From assembly GCF_028532485.1 (NCBI RefSeq), contig NZ_CP116942.1:124001-188000 (forward strand): DNA of 64,000 nt. Reading direction: 5' to 3'. Shown here piece after piece: positions 51,196 to 61,305 of the stretch (position 1 is its first letter; the number at the start of each line of letters is the position of its first letter). The translations under genes were made by a program, and so were the position numbers. The notes under the pieces are model-generated. The model had not been told where the DNA came from, did not search any database, and worked only from the letters and a program-made list of their open reading frames with translations. This DNA comes from Iamia majanohamensis (GTDB taxonomy: Bacteria; Actinomycetota; Acidimicrobiia; Acidimicrobiales; Iamiaceae).

Positions 51196-51885
51196 GTGTC
51201 CCTGCGCCGACCCCGCGCCACCGCCACCGTCGTGGTGCCCCTCATGGCCCTCGCCCTGCTGGTGGCCACGGGCGCCGGACCTGCGGGTGCGGCGCCGCAG
51301 AGCATCTCGGGCCGGATCACCGGCTCCCTCTCGGTGGGCGACATCGAGGTGGTCGCCGCAGATCTCGGAGGCGCCGACGGCACGGTCGACGTCGAGGCCG
51401 GCACGATCGACCTCGGCTTCAGCTTCCCGGGCCCGCGGGAGTACACCTCGACGTCGGACCTGCTCGTCTCGCTGACCCTGGGTGGCCCGGGAGAAGCACA
51501 GGGCACGTACGACGCGACCACCGGCGCCGTCGCCCTGTCGCTCACGACCACCCTGGCCATCAGCGCTGAGACCCAGGACCGGGACCTCGGCTACTGCGTG
51601 ACCACCGACTTCGTCATCCCGTTCACGGGCGTCCTCGACCTGGATGCCTCCACCCTGACCCTGGCGGCCACTGGTGTGCCGACGGGGATCGAGGGGTGCG
51701 CCGTGCGCGGCCAGGTGGAGGAGGAGATCGCCAAGGGGCTCTCCTTCGACTGGACCGTCGGCCGAGGGCTCCCCGAGGGGCCGTCGACCACGTCCACGAC
51801 CACCTCGATCCCCGTCGATGACGCCGACCCGCCGGCCACCGACGCAGCCCAGCCGATCACCGCGGCAGCCACCTTCACCGGCTGA
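51196..51885 (+). CDS. Secreted protein of unknown function
   Basis: A 229-residue exported protein. The signal peptide is RRPRATATVVVPLMALALLV with cleavage near GAGPAGA-AP (about residue 32). The mature part is beta-rich, Gly/Thr/Ser/Asp-rich with two Cys that could pair, and ends in a Thr/Ser-rich stalk. No Cys at the cleavage site, so not a lipoprotein. A GGGAGG Shine-Dalgarno precedes the GTG. No family recognised. Confidence 0.7.
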   Translation: MSLRRPRATATVVVPLMALALLVATGAGPAGAAPQSISGRITGSLSVGDIEVVAADLGGADGTVDVEAGTIDLGFSFPGPREYTSTSDLLVSLTLGGPGEAQGTYDATTGAVALSLTTTLAISAETQDRDLGYCVTTDFVIPFTGVLDLDASTLTLAATGVPTGIEGCAVRGQVEEEIAKGLSFDWTVGRGLPEGPSTTSTTTSIPVDDADPPATDAAQPITAAATFTG

Positions 51886-51894
51886 GCCGGACGG

Positions 51895-52446
51895 TCAGGG
51901 GGCGCCCACCTTCTGGGCCGGGGCGTCGACCGACAGCAGGTAGCCGCGGCTGCGCACCGTGTGGATGGTGAGCGACAGGGGGGCCAGGCGGCGGCGCAGG
52001 CGGAGCACGTGGACGTCGAGGGCGTTGCGCCCGGGGGCGCCGTCGGGCCACCCCGCCGACGAGAGGGCGTCGCGTGTGACGACCGCGCCCAGGCGGTCGA
52101 GCAGGGCCCGGGCCAGGCGGTGCTCCACGGGCGGGAGGGCGACCCAGTCCTCGCCCACCCGGATGAGGCCGTCGTCGTCGAGCACGGGGCCCCGGTCGCC
52201 CTCGCCGGGCCGCTCCCGGGCCACCCGGTGGGCGAGCCAGCGGACCCGGGCGCGGAGGTCGGCCTCGGCCACGGGGATGCGGACCCAGTCCTCGAGGTCG
52301 TCGTCGGGCTCGGGCGCCGGCGTCGACGGGTTCAGCAGCAGCATCCGCGCCCGGCCCTCGGCCCGCAGCGCGGCCCGCACCGCCTCCTGCTCGGGCCACC
52401 GGACGAGGGTGACGTCAGCCCGTCTCTCCGGTGCGTCGTCCACCAT
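51895..52446 (-). CDS. OmpR-type winged-helix regulator with a shortened N-terminal domain (GlnR candidate)
   Basis: A 183-residue protein. Residues 95-175 form an OmpR/PhoB winged helix (LPPVEHRLARALLDRLGAVV, DVHVLRLRRRLAPL, IHTVRSRGYLLS). The first 90 residues are too short for a full receiver and lack a recognisable phospho-Asp site, as in GlnR-type orphan regulators. It is near two amt-glnK operons with GlnR-like sites, so a role in nitrogen control is suggested but not proven. TACGGT lies six bases before the ATG. Confidence 0.75.
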   Translation of the reverse strand: MVDDAPERRADVTLVRWPEQEAVRAALRAEGRARMLLLNPSTPAPEPDDDLEDWVRIPVAEADLRARVRWLAHRVARERPGEGDRGPVLDDDGLIRVGEDWVALPPVEHRLARALLDRLGAVVTRDALSSAGWPDGAPGRNALDVHVLRLRRRLAPLSLTIHTVRSRGYLLSVDAPAQKVGAP

Positions 52447-52546
52447 GCGGCGACCGTACGCAGGTCAGGTTTCGCTCCTGTTTCGCTCCTGTGAACGGTG
52501 CCTCGACCGCCGTGGCGAGGCCCCCCGAAGGCCGCCCCCGGGGGGC

Positions 52547-52972
52547 TCAGCCGTAGATCTTGGAGTCGAGCTCGCGCACCCGCCCGGCCAGCGCGGCCAT
52601 CACCTTGCGCGAGAGCGAGGGCACGTCCTCGAGCACGCCGGCGAACTGGCGGGCGCCCAGGACGAAGAGCGTCATGTCCCCGTCGGCCACGACGGTGGCG
52701 GTGCGGGGGCCGTGGTCGAGCAGGGCCAGCTCGCCGACGCAGTCACCCGGGCCGAGGGTGGCGACCTTGCGGTTGCCCCGCTTCACCGCCGCGGTCCCCT
52801 CGATGACCACGAAGGCCTCGCGCCCGGCGTCGCCCTGGTTGATGAGGACCTGGCCGTCCTTGGCGTGCAGCTCGTCGCCGGCCTTGGCGAGCTTGCCCAG
52901 CTCGCGGCGGGAGCAGGCCGAGAACAGCGGCACGGAGCTCAGGTGGTCGAGGTAGGTCTCACGGCGGGCCAT
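52547..52972 (-). CDS. Stand-alone cyclic-nucleotide-binding domain protein
   Basis: A 141-residue cNMP-binding jelly-roll domain (Crp-type) without a DNA-binding part: INQGDAGREAFVVIEGTAAV, then VGELALLDHGPRTATVVA, where the GELALL-xxxPRTATV phosphate-binding cassette is intact. It may sense cAMP or regulate a partner protein. TATGCT lies eight bases before the ATG. It is divergent from the amt gene. Confidence 0.85.
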   Translation of the reverse strand: MARRETYLDHLSSVPLFSACSRRELGKLAKAGDELHAKDGQVLINQGDAGREAFVVIEGTAAVKRGNRKVATLGPGDCVGELALLDHGPRTATVVADGDMTLFVLGARQFAGVLEDVPSLSRKVMAALAGRVRELDSKIYG

Positions 52973-53058
52973 GGGCCGGGAGCATACGGCTGCCGGGTCG
53001 TCGGTGCTGGGGGACCGGCGCCGTGTGCCACCGGCGGTGAGCCGGGCGACAGGGAGAC

Positions 53059-53096
53059 GTCACCGTCACGCAAGTGAGCCGAAACGCTCCCGAAAC
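53059..53096 (+). promoter_or_regulatory. GlnR-like operator upstream of amt-1
   Basis: Four half-sites on an exact 11-base period: GTCAC (53059), GCAAG (53070), GAAAC (53081), GAAAC (53092). This matches the published GlnR pattern of alternating gTnAC and GaAAC boxes spaced by six bases. It is 64 bases before the amt start. Confidence 0.7.
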
Positions 53097-53159
53097 AGAC
53101 CGTTCGTACCTTGCCCGCACCACGACGGGCGCCGACCGCGGCGCCCGCAGGAGAGGAGC

Positions 53160-54398
53160 GTGAACCCCCCGATGGAGAACGGTGACCTGGCATGGGTCCT
53201 CATCTCGGCCGCCCTGGTGTGCTTCATGACACCGGGACTGGCCTTCTTCTACGGAGGCATGGACCGCTCTCGGAACGTGCTCAACATGCTGATGATGAAC
53301 TTCTGGTGCCTGCTGATCGTGCCGGTGGTGTGGGTCATCGTCGGCTACTCGCTGGCCCAGAGCGGTGACGGCGCCCTCATCGGCAACTTCGACAACCTCT
53401 TCCTGGACGGGATCGGCATCGTCGAGGACAACGGCGGGGCCATCGCCACCGTCGCCTTCCTCGGCATGTTCGCCGCCATCACCCCCGCCCTGATCTCCGG
53501 GGCGGTGGCCGACCGCATGCGCTTCTCGGCCTGGGCCGTGTTCGTGCCCATCTGGCTGCTGCTCGTCTTCGTGCCCGTGTTCAAGTGGGTCTACGGCGGC
53601 TGGCTCTTCGACCGGGGCTCGATCGACTTCGCCGGCGGCACCGCCATCCACGTCAACGCCGGCATCGCCGCCCTGGCCGCCGTGCTCGTCCTGGGCAAGC
53701 GCCGGGGCTGGCCGGCCGAGGGCCACCCGCCCCACTCCATGCCCCTCGTCATGATCGGCACCGGCATCCTCTGGTTCGGCTGGTTCGGGTTCAACGCCGG
53801 CTCCGCCCTCGGCGCCAACGGCCAGGCCGCCCAGGCCTTCATGAACACCTTCCTCGCCGCCGCCGCGGCCGGCCTCGCCTGGGCCCTGGTCGAGCGGGTC
53901 CGGGAGGGCAAGATCACCAACCTGGGCGCGGCCTCCGGCATCGTCGCCGGCCTCGTCGCCATCACCCCCGCCGCCGGCTTCGTCTCCGGCGTGGGCCCGC
54001 TCGTCATCGGCGCCGTCGCCGGCGCCATCTGCTCCTTCGCCGTCGGGCTCAAGACCCGCTTCGGCTACGACGACGCCCTCGACGTGGTGGGCATCCACTT
54101 CGTCGGCGGCCTCGTCGGCTCGATCCTGCTCGGGCTCTTCGCCAACGCCGAGTTCTTCGGCGAGGAGGGCTTCGGCGAGAAGGGCCTCGACGGCCTCCTC
54201 TACGGGGGGTCGGCCGAGCTGCTCCTCGAGCAGGTCATCGCCAACGGGGCGACCATCATCTACTCCGGCCTCGTCACCCTGGCCATCATGGTGGCGCTGA
54301 AGGCCACCATGGGGGTCCGGGTCTCCGAGGAGACCGAGAGCACCGGCCTCGACCTGGCCGAGCACGCCGAGACCGCCTACCACGAGATGATCGCCTAG
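53160..54398 (+). CDS. amt: Ammonium transporter (Amt/Rh family), copy 1
   Basis: A 412-residue transporter with 11 helices and no cleavable signal. Family marks: MTPGLAFFYGGMDRSRN, twin channel His in AIHVNAGIAA and GIHFVGGLVG, Phe gate region and FGWFGFNAGS. GTG at 53160, with AGGAGA upstream. It conducts ammonium and is gated by GlnK, which is encoded 30 bases downstream. The promoter carries GlnR-like boxes, implying induction under nitrogen limitation. Confidence 0.93.
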   Translation: MNPPMENGDLAWVLISAALVCFMTPGLAFFYGGMDRSRNVLNMLMMNFWCLLIVPVVWVIVGYSLAQSGDGALIGNFDNLFLDGIGIVEDNGGAIATVAFLGMFAAITPALISGAVADRMRFSAWAVFVPIWLLLVFVPVFKWVYGGWLFDRGSIDFAGGTAIHVNAGIAALAAVLVLGKRRGWPAEGHPPHSMPLVMIGTGILWFGWFGFNAGSALGANGQAAQAFMNTFLAAAAAGLAWALVERVREGKITNLGAASGIVAGLVAITPAAGFVSGVGPLVIGAVAGAICSFAVGLKTRFGYDDALDVVGIHFVGGLVGSILLGLFANAEFFGEEGFGEKGLDGLLYGGSAELLLEQVIANGATIIYSGLVTLAIMVALKATMGVRVSEETESTGLDLAEHAETAYHEMIA

Positions 54399-54767
<369 letters not shown>

Positions 54768-54795
54768 GTCTTCGCCCTCACTCGCCCACATCTGA

Positions 54796-54829
54796 CGATG
54801 CCCCTCGGACCTTGGTCCGGGGGGCATCG
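54796..54829 (+). terminator. Hairpin after amt-1/glnK-1
   Basis: Sixteen-base arms CGATGCCCCTCGGACC and GGTCCGGGGGGCATCG (one G-U pair) with a two-base gap form a very stable stem 29 bases after the glnK stop. There is no T-tract, as is common for actinobacterial intrinsic terminators. Confidence 0.75.
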
Positions 54830-54868
54830 GCGCGTCCCGGGCGCTGTGCAGGGACGGGACGGGTATGC

Positions 54869-54928
54869 GTCAGACGCGCGTCAGGAAAGCGTTCGACGGG
54901 AGTAACGCGCCGCCCCTCGGTTCGAAAC
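54869..54928 (+). promoter_or_regulatory. GlnR-like operator array upstream of amt-2
   Basis: Half-site-like pentamers on an 11-base period: GTCAG (54869), GTCAG (54880), GTTCG (54891), GTAAC (54902), a poor one (54913) and GAAAC (54924). GTTCGAAAC spans 54920-54928. The pattern is weaker than upstream of amt-1 but keeps the same phase. It ends about 80 bases before the start codon. Confidence 0.55.
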
Positions 54929-55009
54929 ATGGCCTCCCTACGTTCGCTGGCTGACCAGTGCGCGGCGTCCGTGCCGTGCCCGAACACAGCAACAGTCAAC
55001 GGAGGACAC

Positions 55010-56778
<1,769 letters not shown>

Positions 56779-56805
56779 GCGTCCCCTCCCGCTCTCCCCC
56801 AGAGA

Positions 56806-56846
56806 GACGCCGCTGCCCCCGGGCTCCCCCTCCCGGGGGCAGCGTC
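56806..56846 (+). terminator. Hairpin after amt-2/glnK-2
   Basis: GCTGCCCCCGGG pairs with CCCGGGGGCAGC, extended by GACGC/GCGTC with a bulge. It lies 28 bases after the glnK stop and just before the convergent acyl-CoA dehydrogenase end, so may serve both. Confidence 0.75.
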
Positions 56847-56864
56847 GCGTCCGGCCCCGGGTCG

Positions 56865-58148
56865 TCAGCCTCGGCGCTTGGCGAAGTACTCCTTGTAGCC
56901 CTCGGCCACCTTGCGGAGGTCGGGGTCGGCCTCGAAGCGGGGCTCCCAGGCCTCCCACGCCGCCTCCCGCTTGGCCGGGAGGAACTCGCTCGGGAAGTAG
57001 CCCTCGTGGGGCCGGTACCCCTTCAGCACCCGGCGGGCCACGGTGGCCTTGTGGACCTCGTCCACCCCGTCGGCGATGCCCATGGTGGGCGCCTCCGCGT
57101 ACATGCGCTGCAGGGGCGTGAGGTCGGTGGTGCCGAGCGAGCCGTGGATGTGCAGGGCGTTGAACGACACCTCCCGCAGCACCTTGGCCATGGTGAACTT
57201 CACCGCGGCGATGTCGGTGCGGGCCTCCTGGGTGCTGGTGTTGTCGATCTTCCAGGCCGTCTCCAGCACGAACAGCCGCAGCATGCGGATCTGGGCGTAG
57301 GAGTCGGCGATCTTCTCCTGCACCATCTGGTGCTCGGCGATGGTGGCGCCGTGGGACTCGCGGCTGAGGGCCCGCTCGCACATCATGTCGAAGGCGAGCG
57401 TGCACTGGGCGATGGTGCGCATGGCGTGGTGGATGCGCCCCCCGCCCAGGCGGCGCTGGGCCAGCACCTTGGCCCCGTCCTCGGGGCCGAGCAGGTGGTC
57501 GGCCGGCACCCGGACGTCGGTGTAGATGATGTGGTTGTGGTTCCGGGGCTCCGGCATGATCTCCACCCCGGGGGTGTCGCGGGGCACCACGAACATGCCG
57601 TTGGTGCACATCACGAAGAGGATGTCGGCCACCCGCCCGGCGCTGGTGAACCACTTCTCGCCGTTGATGACCCACTCGTCGCCGTCGCGCACGGCGTGGG
57701 TGCGGAACAGGTTGGGGTCCGAGCCGCCCTGGGGCTCGGTCATGGAGTAGGCCGAGAAGATCTCCTGGTCCAGCAGGGGCTGGAGCCAGCGCTCCTTCTG
57801 CTCCTCGGTGCCGTAGGCGGCCAGCATCTCCATGTTCCCGGTGTCGGGGGCGGCCGCGCCGAAGAGCTGGGGGGCGGCCGGGTAGCGGCCCAGGATCTCG
57901 TTGAGCAGGCCCAGCTTGAGCTGGCCGAAGCCGGGGCCGCCCAGCTCCTCGTCGAGGAAGATGGCCCACAGGCCCTGGTCCTTCACCTGCTGCTGCAGGC
58001 CGCGTACGAGCTCCTTCACCTTCGGGTCGGGCAGCCGCACGGCGTACGGGAAGATGAACCCGAGGGGCTCGACCTCCTCCCGGCAGAAGCGGTCGACCCA
58101 GTCGAGCTTCTCCTGGAACTCGGGATCGGTCGAGAAGTCCCAGGCCAT
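56865..58148 (-). CDS. Acyl-CoA dehydrogenase family protein
   Basis: A 427-residue flavoprotein. The N-terminal helical domain, LDEELGGPGFGQLKLG, SAYSMTEPQGGSDPN with WVINGEKWFTSAGRVAD (flavin-binding middle domain) and HIHGSLGTTDLTPLQRMYAEAPTMGIADGVDEVH (C-terminal domain) are standard. It oxidises an acyl-CoA and hands electrons to ETF. Chain specificity is unknown. A GAAGGAG Shine-Dalgarno precedes the ATG at 58148, favoured over an upstream codon at 58205. Confidence 0.92.
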   Translation of the reverse strand: MAWDFSTDPEFQEKLDWVDRFCREEVEPLGFIFPYAVRLPDPKVKELVRGLQQQVKDQGLWAIFLDEELGGPGFGQLKLGLLNEILGRYPAAPQLFGAAAPDTGNMEMLAAYGTEEQKERWLQPLLDQEIFSAYSMTEPQGGSDPNLFRTHAVRDGDEWVINGEKWFTSAGRVADILFVMCTNGMFVVPRDTPGVEIMPEPRNHNHIIYTDVRVPADHLLGPEDGAKVLAQRRLGGGRIHHAMRTIAQCTLAFDMMCERALSRESHGATIAEHQMVQEKIADSYAQIRMLRLFVLETAWKIDNTSTQEARTDIAAVKFTMAKVLREVSFNALHIHGSLGTTDLTPLQRMYAEAPTMGIADGVDEVHKATVARRVLKGYRPHEGYFPSEFLPAKREAAWEAWEPRFEADPDLRKVAEGYKEYFAKRRG

Positions 58149-58255
58149 GGTGTCTCCTTCGCAGCGGGGGCGCGCCCGGACGGGCACCCCCGCATGGTGG
58201 CCCACCTCCGGCGGTCGCGCCGCGTCGCGACGGTCGCGCCGTCGGCGAGGCGACC

Positions 58256-58594
58256 TCAGTCCGGGCGGATCTCGTCCTCGAGCTCGTCGACGACGGTCTC
58301 GACCGACTGGGCCGCGCCGGTGGCGTGGGCCGCCCGCCCCAGGAGGTGGTTGGCGACCGGCGCGGTGAGCAGGGCGAAGGCCGCGGCCAGGAGCAGCTTG
58401 GTCACCACGGCCACGTCCTCCACCTGCAGCGCCGCGCCGAGCAGGCAGAGCGTGATGCCGAGGGTCGCAGGCTTGGCCGCGGCGTGCATGCGGGCGTAGA
58501 CGTCGGGCAGCCGGTAGAGGCCGACCACGGCGGTGACGGTGAGGGCGCTGCCGGCCAGCAGCAGCACGGCGGAGACGACGTCGAGGACGATCAC
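58256..58594 (-). CDS. mnhG: Mrp-type Na+/H+ antiporter subunit G
   Basis: A 112-residue MnhG/PhaG protein with three helices and motifs GSALTVTAVVGLYRLPDVYARMHAAAK, LTAPVANHLLGRAAH. Last gene of the Mrp operon; the GTG start overlaps the subunit F stop. The C-terminus is acidic. Confidence 0.92.
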   Translation of the reverse strand: MIVLDVVSAVLLLAGSALTVTAVVGLYRLPDVYARMHAAAKPATLGITLCLLGAALQVEDVAVVTKLLLAAAFALLTAPVANHLLGRAAHATGAAQSVETVVDELEDEIRPD

Positions 58595-58851
58595 GGGCCC
58601 CTCCGGGACATGAACCGGGAGATGGCGACGGTGGCGAGGAACCCGAGCAGGCCGAGCACCAGGGCCACGTCCGCGTAGATGCCGTCGCCGGTGACGGCCA
58701 CTCCCACGGCGATGCCCGAGATGATGGTGGCGGTCACGGTGTCGAGGGCCACGGCCCGGTCGGCCAGGCCGTCGGCCCGCCACAGCCGCAGGAGGCAGAG
58801 GGCTGCGCTCACCGACAGGGCGGTGAGGCAGATGGCGCCCACGACCATCAT
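58591..58851 (-). CDS. mnhF: Mrp-type Na+/H+ antiporter subunit F
   Basis: An 86-residue membrane protein with three helices: ALCLLRLWRADGLADRAVALDTV is the MnhF core. Tandem ATG codons at 58851 and 58848; the first overlaps the subunit E stop (ATGA). Confidence 0.92.
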   Translation of the reverse strand: MMVVGAICLTALSVSAALCLLRLWRADGLADRAVALDTVTATIISGIAVGVAVTGDGIYADVALVLGLLGFLATVAISRFMSRRGP

Positions 58852-59363
58852 CGGGCCGCCTCCGCGGGGGTCGGGGTGAAGGCGGCGGTGGCCCGGGCGT
58901 GGAGGTCGGCGACCCCGGCCCGGAACTCCTCCACGTCGCCCAGGCCCAGGACGTGCACGTGGAGGGTGGCCGGGTCGGACTCGGCGGTCACGGTGAGCGT
59001 GCCGGGGGTGAGGGTGATGGCGTTGGCCACCAGGGTGACCACCAGCGGGGTGGCCCCGGGCAGCTCCACCCGCACGATGCCGGCGCGGAGCCGGGCCGGG
59101 GTGGGGGCGAGGACGGCCACCACCACCTGGACGCTCGAGGTGAGCAGGTTCCAGAGCACGAAGCCGACGTAGGAGAGGGCGGCCCACGGGTGGAACCGGT
59201 GCGAGGTGGCCCCCGGCGTGGGCGCCAGCGGGAAGGCCACCAGCACCAGCACGGCGACGAGGACGCCGCCGATGATGTTGCCCACGCTGGGCTCGCCGTT
59301 GAGCAGCACCCAGATGGCGGTGAGGACCAGGATCCAGGCCCCGCGCCGACGCAGCCAGCTCAT
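58848..59363 (-). CDS. mnhE: Mrp-type Na+/H+ antiporter subunit E
   Basis: A 171-residue MnhE protein: two N-terminal helices (ILVLTAIWVLLNG, IIGGVLVAVLVLVAF), the FVLWNLLTSSVQVV helix and the conserved NAITLTPGTLTV, with a cytoplasmic domain ending HVHVLGL. ATG overlaps the subunit D stop. Confidence 0.92.
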   Translation of the reverse strand: MSWLRRRGAWILVLTAIWVLLNGEPSVGNIIGGVLVAVLVLVAFPLAPTPGATSHRFHPWAALSYVGFVLWNLLTSSVQVVVAVLAPTPARLRAGIVRVELPGATPLVVTLVANAITLTPGTLTVTAESDPATLHVHVLGLGDVEEFRAGVADLHARATAAFTPTPAEAAR

Positions 59364-60856
59364 CGGTCCGCCTCCACCTGCGCGGCGTAGCGCCCCGGCG
59401 TGGTCAGGTCGTCCGCGGTGCGCTCGCAGTAGGAGTAGATCGGCCCGGCGGCGATGGCCAGCACCAGCCCGACGGCGACGAGCATGCCCGTGGCCCCGCC
59501 CATCGTGCGCCGGTGGCGGAGCAGCCCGACGGGCGCCGCCGCGGCGGCGGCGCCCGGGACCGCGGGGGCGCCCCAGAAGGCGCCCAGCCAGATCTTGGCC
59601 ATGGACACGAGGGTGAGCAGGCTGCCCACCAGGGCGAGGACGACCAGCACGTACTGGCCACGGTCGACGCCCGCGGTGATGAGGCCCAGCTTGCCCACGA
59701 AGCCCGAGAACGGGGGCAGGCCGGCCAGGCTCAGGGCGGGCAGGGCGAAGAGCAGGGCCAGCCACCCCGAGCGCCGGGCCAGGCCCGACAGCCGGTCGAG
59801 CGCCCCGGTGCCCTCGGTGCTCTCCACCACCCCCTCGACCATGAACAGGGAGGTCTTGATGGGGATCTGGTGGAGGAGGAAGAACACCGTCGCCGCCACC
59901 GCGGCCGGGCCCCCGATGCCGAGGCCCATCACCATGTAGCCGATCTGGCTCACGATGTGGAACGACAGGATGCGCTTCATGTCGGTCTGGGCGATGGCGC
60001 CCAGCACGCCGATGATCATGGTCAGCCCGGCCACGATCAGCAGCAGGGTCCGGTGCTGGTCGGGGAACAGCAGGGTCTGGGTGCGGATCATGCAGTAGAC
60101 GCCGACCTTGGTCAGCAGGCCGGCGAACACCGCGGTGACGGGGCTGGGGGCGGTCGGGTAGGCGTCGGGCAGCCAGAAGAAGAGGGGGAAGACCGCGGCC
60201 TTGAGCCCGAAGGCGATGAGCAGCAGCACCTGCAACCCGGTGCGGACCCCGGGGTCGAGGGCGGCCAGGGCGTCGGGCAGGTCGGCCAGGCTCAGGGTGC
60301 CCGTGGCGGCGTAGACGAGGCCCACCGCGGCCAGCAGGACCAGCGACTCGACGCTGTTGATGATCACGTAGGTCGTGCCCGAGCGCACCTGTCCCGGTTG
60401 GCCGTGCAGGGTGAGCAGCACGTAGCTGGCCATGAGCAGGATCTCGAAGGCCACGAACAGGTGGAAGAGGTCGCCCGCGCAGAAGGCGGCGCCGATGCCG
60501 GCGGCGAGGACGAGGTAGGCCGGGTGGTAGTAGGGCGAGTGCTCGTCGCGGCCCTTCTCGCCCACCGCGAAGACCAGCACCAGCAGCATGGTCGTGAAGG
60601 CGATGACCAGCAGCAGCCCCGACAGGCGGTCGAGGACGTAGGTGATGCCGATGTCGGTGGGCCAGGCGCCGACCTGGGCCACCGCGGCCTGGTCGCCGCG
60701 CTCCACGTGGACGAGCAGGGCCACGGCCAGGCCCAGGGTCGCAGTGAGGCAGGTGAGGTTGAGGACGCGCTGCACCCGCTGGCGGCGCACGGCGATGAGG
60801 CTGAGGGCGGCGCCGAGGAGGGGGATGGCGAAGGTGAGGGGGACGAGCTGGTCCAT
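59360..60856 (-). CDS. mnhD: Mrp-type Na+/H+ antiporter subunit D
   Basis: A 498-residue proton-translocating subunit related to NuoM/NuoN. The Proton_antipo core shows HPAYLVLAAGIGAAFCAGDLFHLFVAFEILLMASYVL with the key Glu, GLKAAVFPLFFWLPDAYPTAPSPVTA with the Lys, and QTDMKRILSFHIVSQIGYM. About 14 helices. Its ATG overlaps the subunit C stop by one base (TGATG). Confidence 0.94.
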   Translation of the reverse strand: MDQLVPLTFAIPLLGAALSLIAVRRQRVQRVLNLTCLTATLGLAVALLVHVERGDQAAVAQVGAWPTDIGITYVLDRLSGLLLVIAFTTMLLVLVFAVGEKGRDEHSPYYHPAYLVLAAGIGAAFCAGDLFHLFVAFEILLMASYVLLTLHGQPGQVRSGTTYVIINSVESLVLLAAVGLVYAATGTLSLADLPDALAALDPGVRTGLQVLLLIAFGLKAAVFPLFFWLPDAYPTAPSPVTAVFAGLLTKVGVYCMIRTQTLLFPDQHRTLLLIVAGLTMIIGVLGAIAQTDMKRILSFHIVSQIGYMVMGLGIGGPAAVAATVFFLLHQIPIKTSLFMVEGVVESTEGTGALDRLSGLARRSGWLALLFALPALSLAGLPPFSGFVGKLGLITAGVDRGQYVLVVLALVGSLLTLVSMAKIWLGAFWGAPAVPGAAAAAAPVGLLRHRRTMGGATGMLVAVGLVLAIAAGPIYSYCERTADDLTTPGRYAAQVEADR

Positions 60857-61305
60857 CAGCGCCGCTCCTCGTCCTGGGGCTGCTCGTCGCCCCGGCGCTG
60901 GACCCCGGCGTCGACCTCGGTGGCGACGTCCTCGACCGCCTCCTCGGGGGTCTCCTCGAGCCCGGCCCGCTCGGCCAGGCGGCGGTCGGCGATGTCGTCC
61001 TCGACCTCGTCGTTGCCGTCGAGGGTCCAGTTGCGCCAGGCCAGGGCGAGCAGGAAGGCCTGGATGCCGAAGCCGATGACGATGGCGGTCAGCACCAGGG
61101 CCTGGGGCACGGGGTCGGCCAGCACGCCGTCCTCGCCCAGCACCGGCGGCGACCCGGGCGGGCCCCCGGCGGTGATGATCAGCAGGTTGACCGCGTTGGC
61201 CAGCACCGCGAACCCGAGGATGATCCGGGTCATGGTGCGGTGCATCATCAGGTAGGTGCCGGCGGCGAAGAGCACGCCGATGAGCGCGGCCATCGGGATG
61301 CTCAT
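60856..61305 (-). CDS. mnhC: Mrp-type Na+/H+ antiporter subunit C
   Basis: A 149-residue NuoK-like protein with three helices: LIGVLFAAGTYLMMHRTMTRIILGFAVLANAVNLLI and QALVLTAIVIGFGIQAFLLALAWR. The last 45 residues are an extra acidic tail, longer than usual. A strong GGAGGAGGTG lies five bases before the ATG, within the subunit A/B end. Confidence 0.93.
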   Translation of the reverse strand: MSIPMAALIGVLFAAGTYLMMHRTMTRIILGFAVLANAVNLLIITAGGPPGSPPVLGEDGVLADPVPQALVLTAIVIGFGIQAFLLALAWRNWTLDGNDEVEDDIADRRLAERAGLEETPEEAVEDVATEVDAGVQRRGDEQPQDEERR

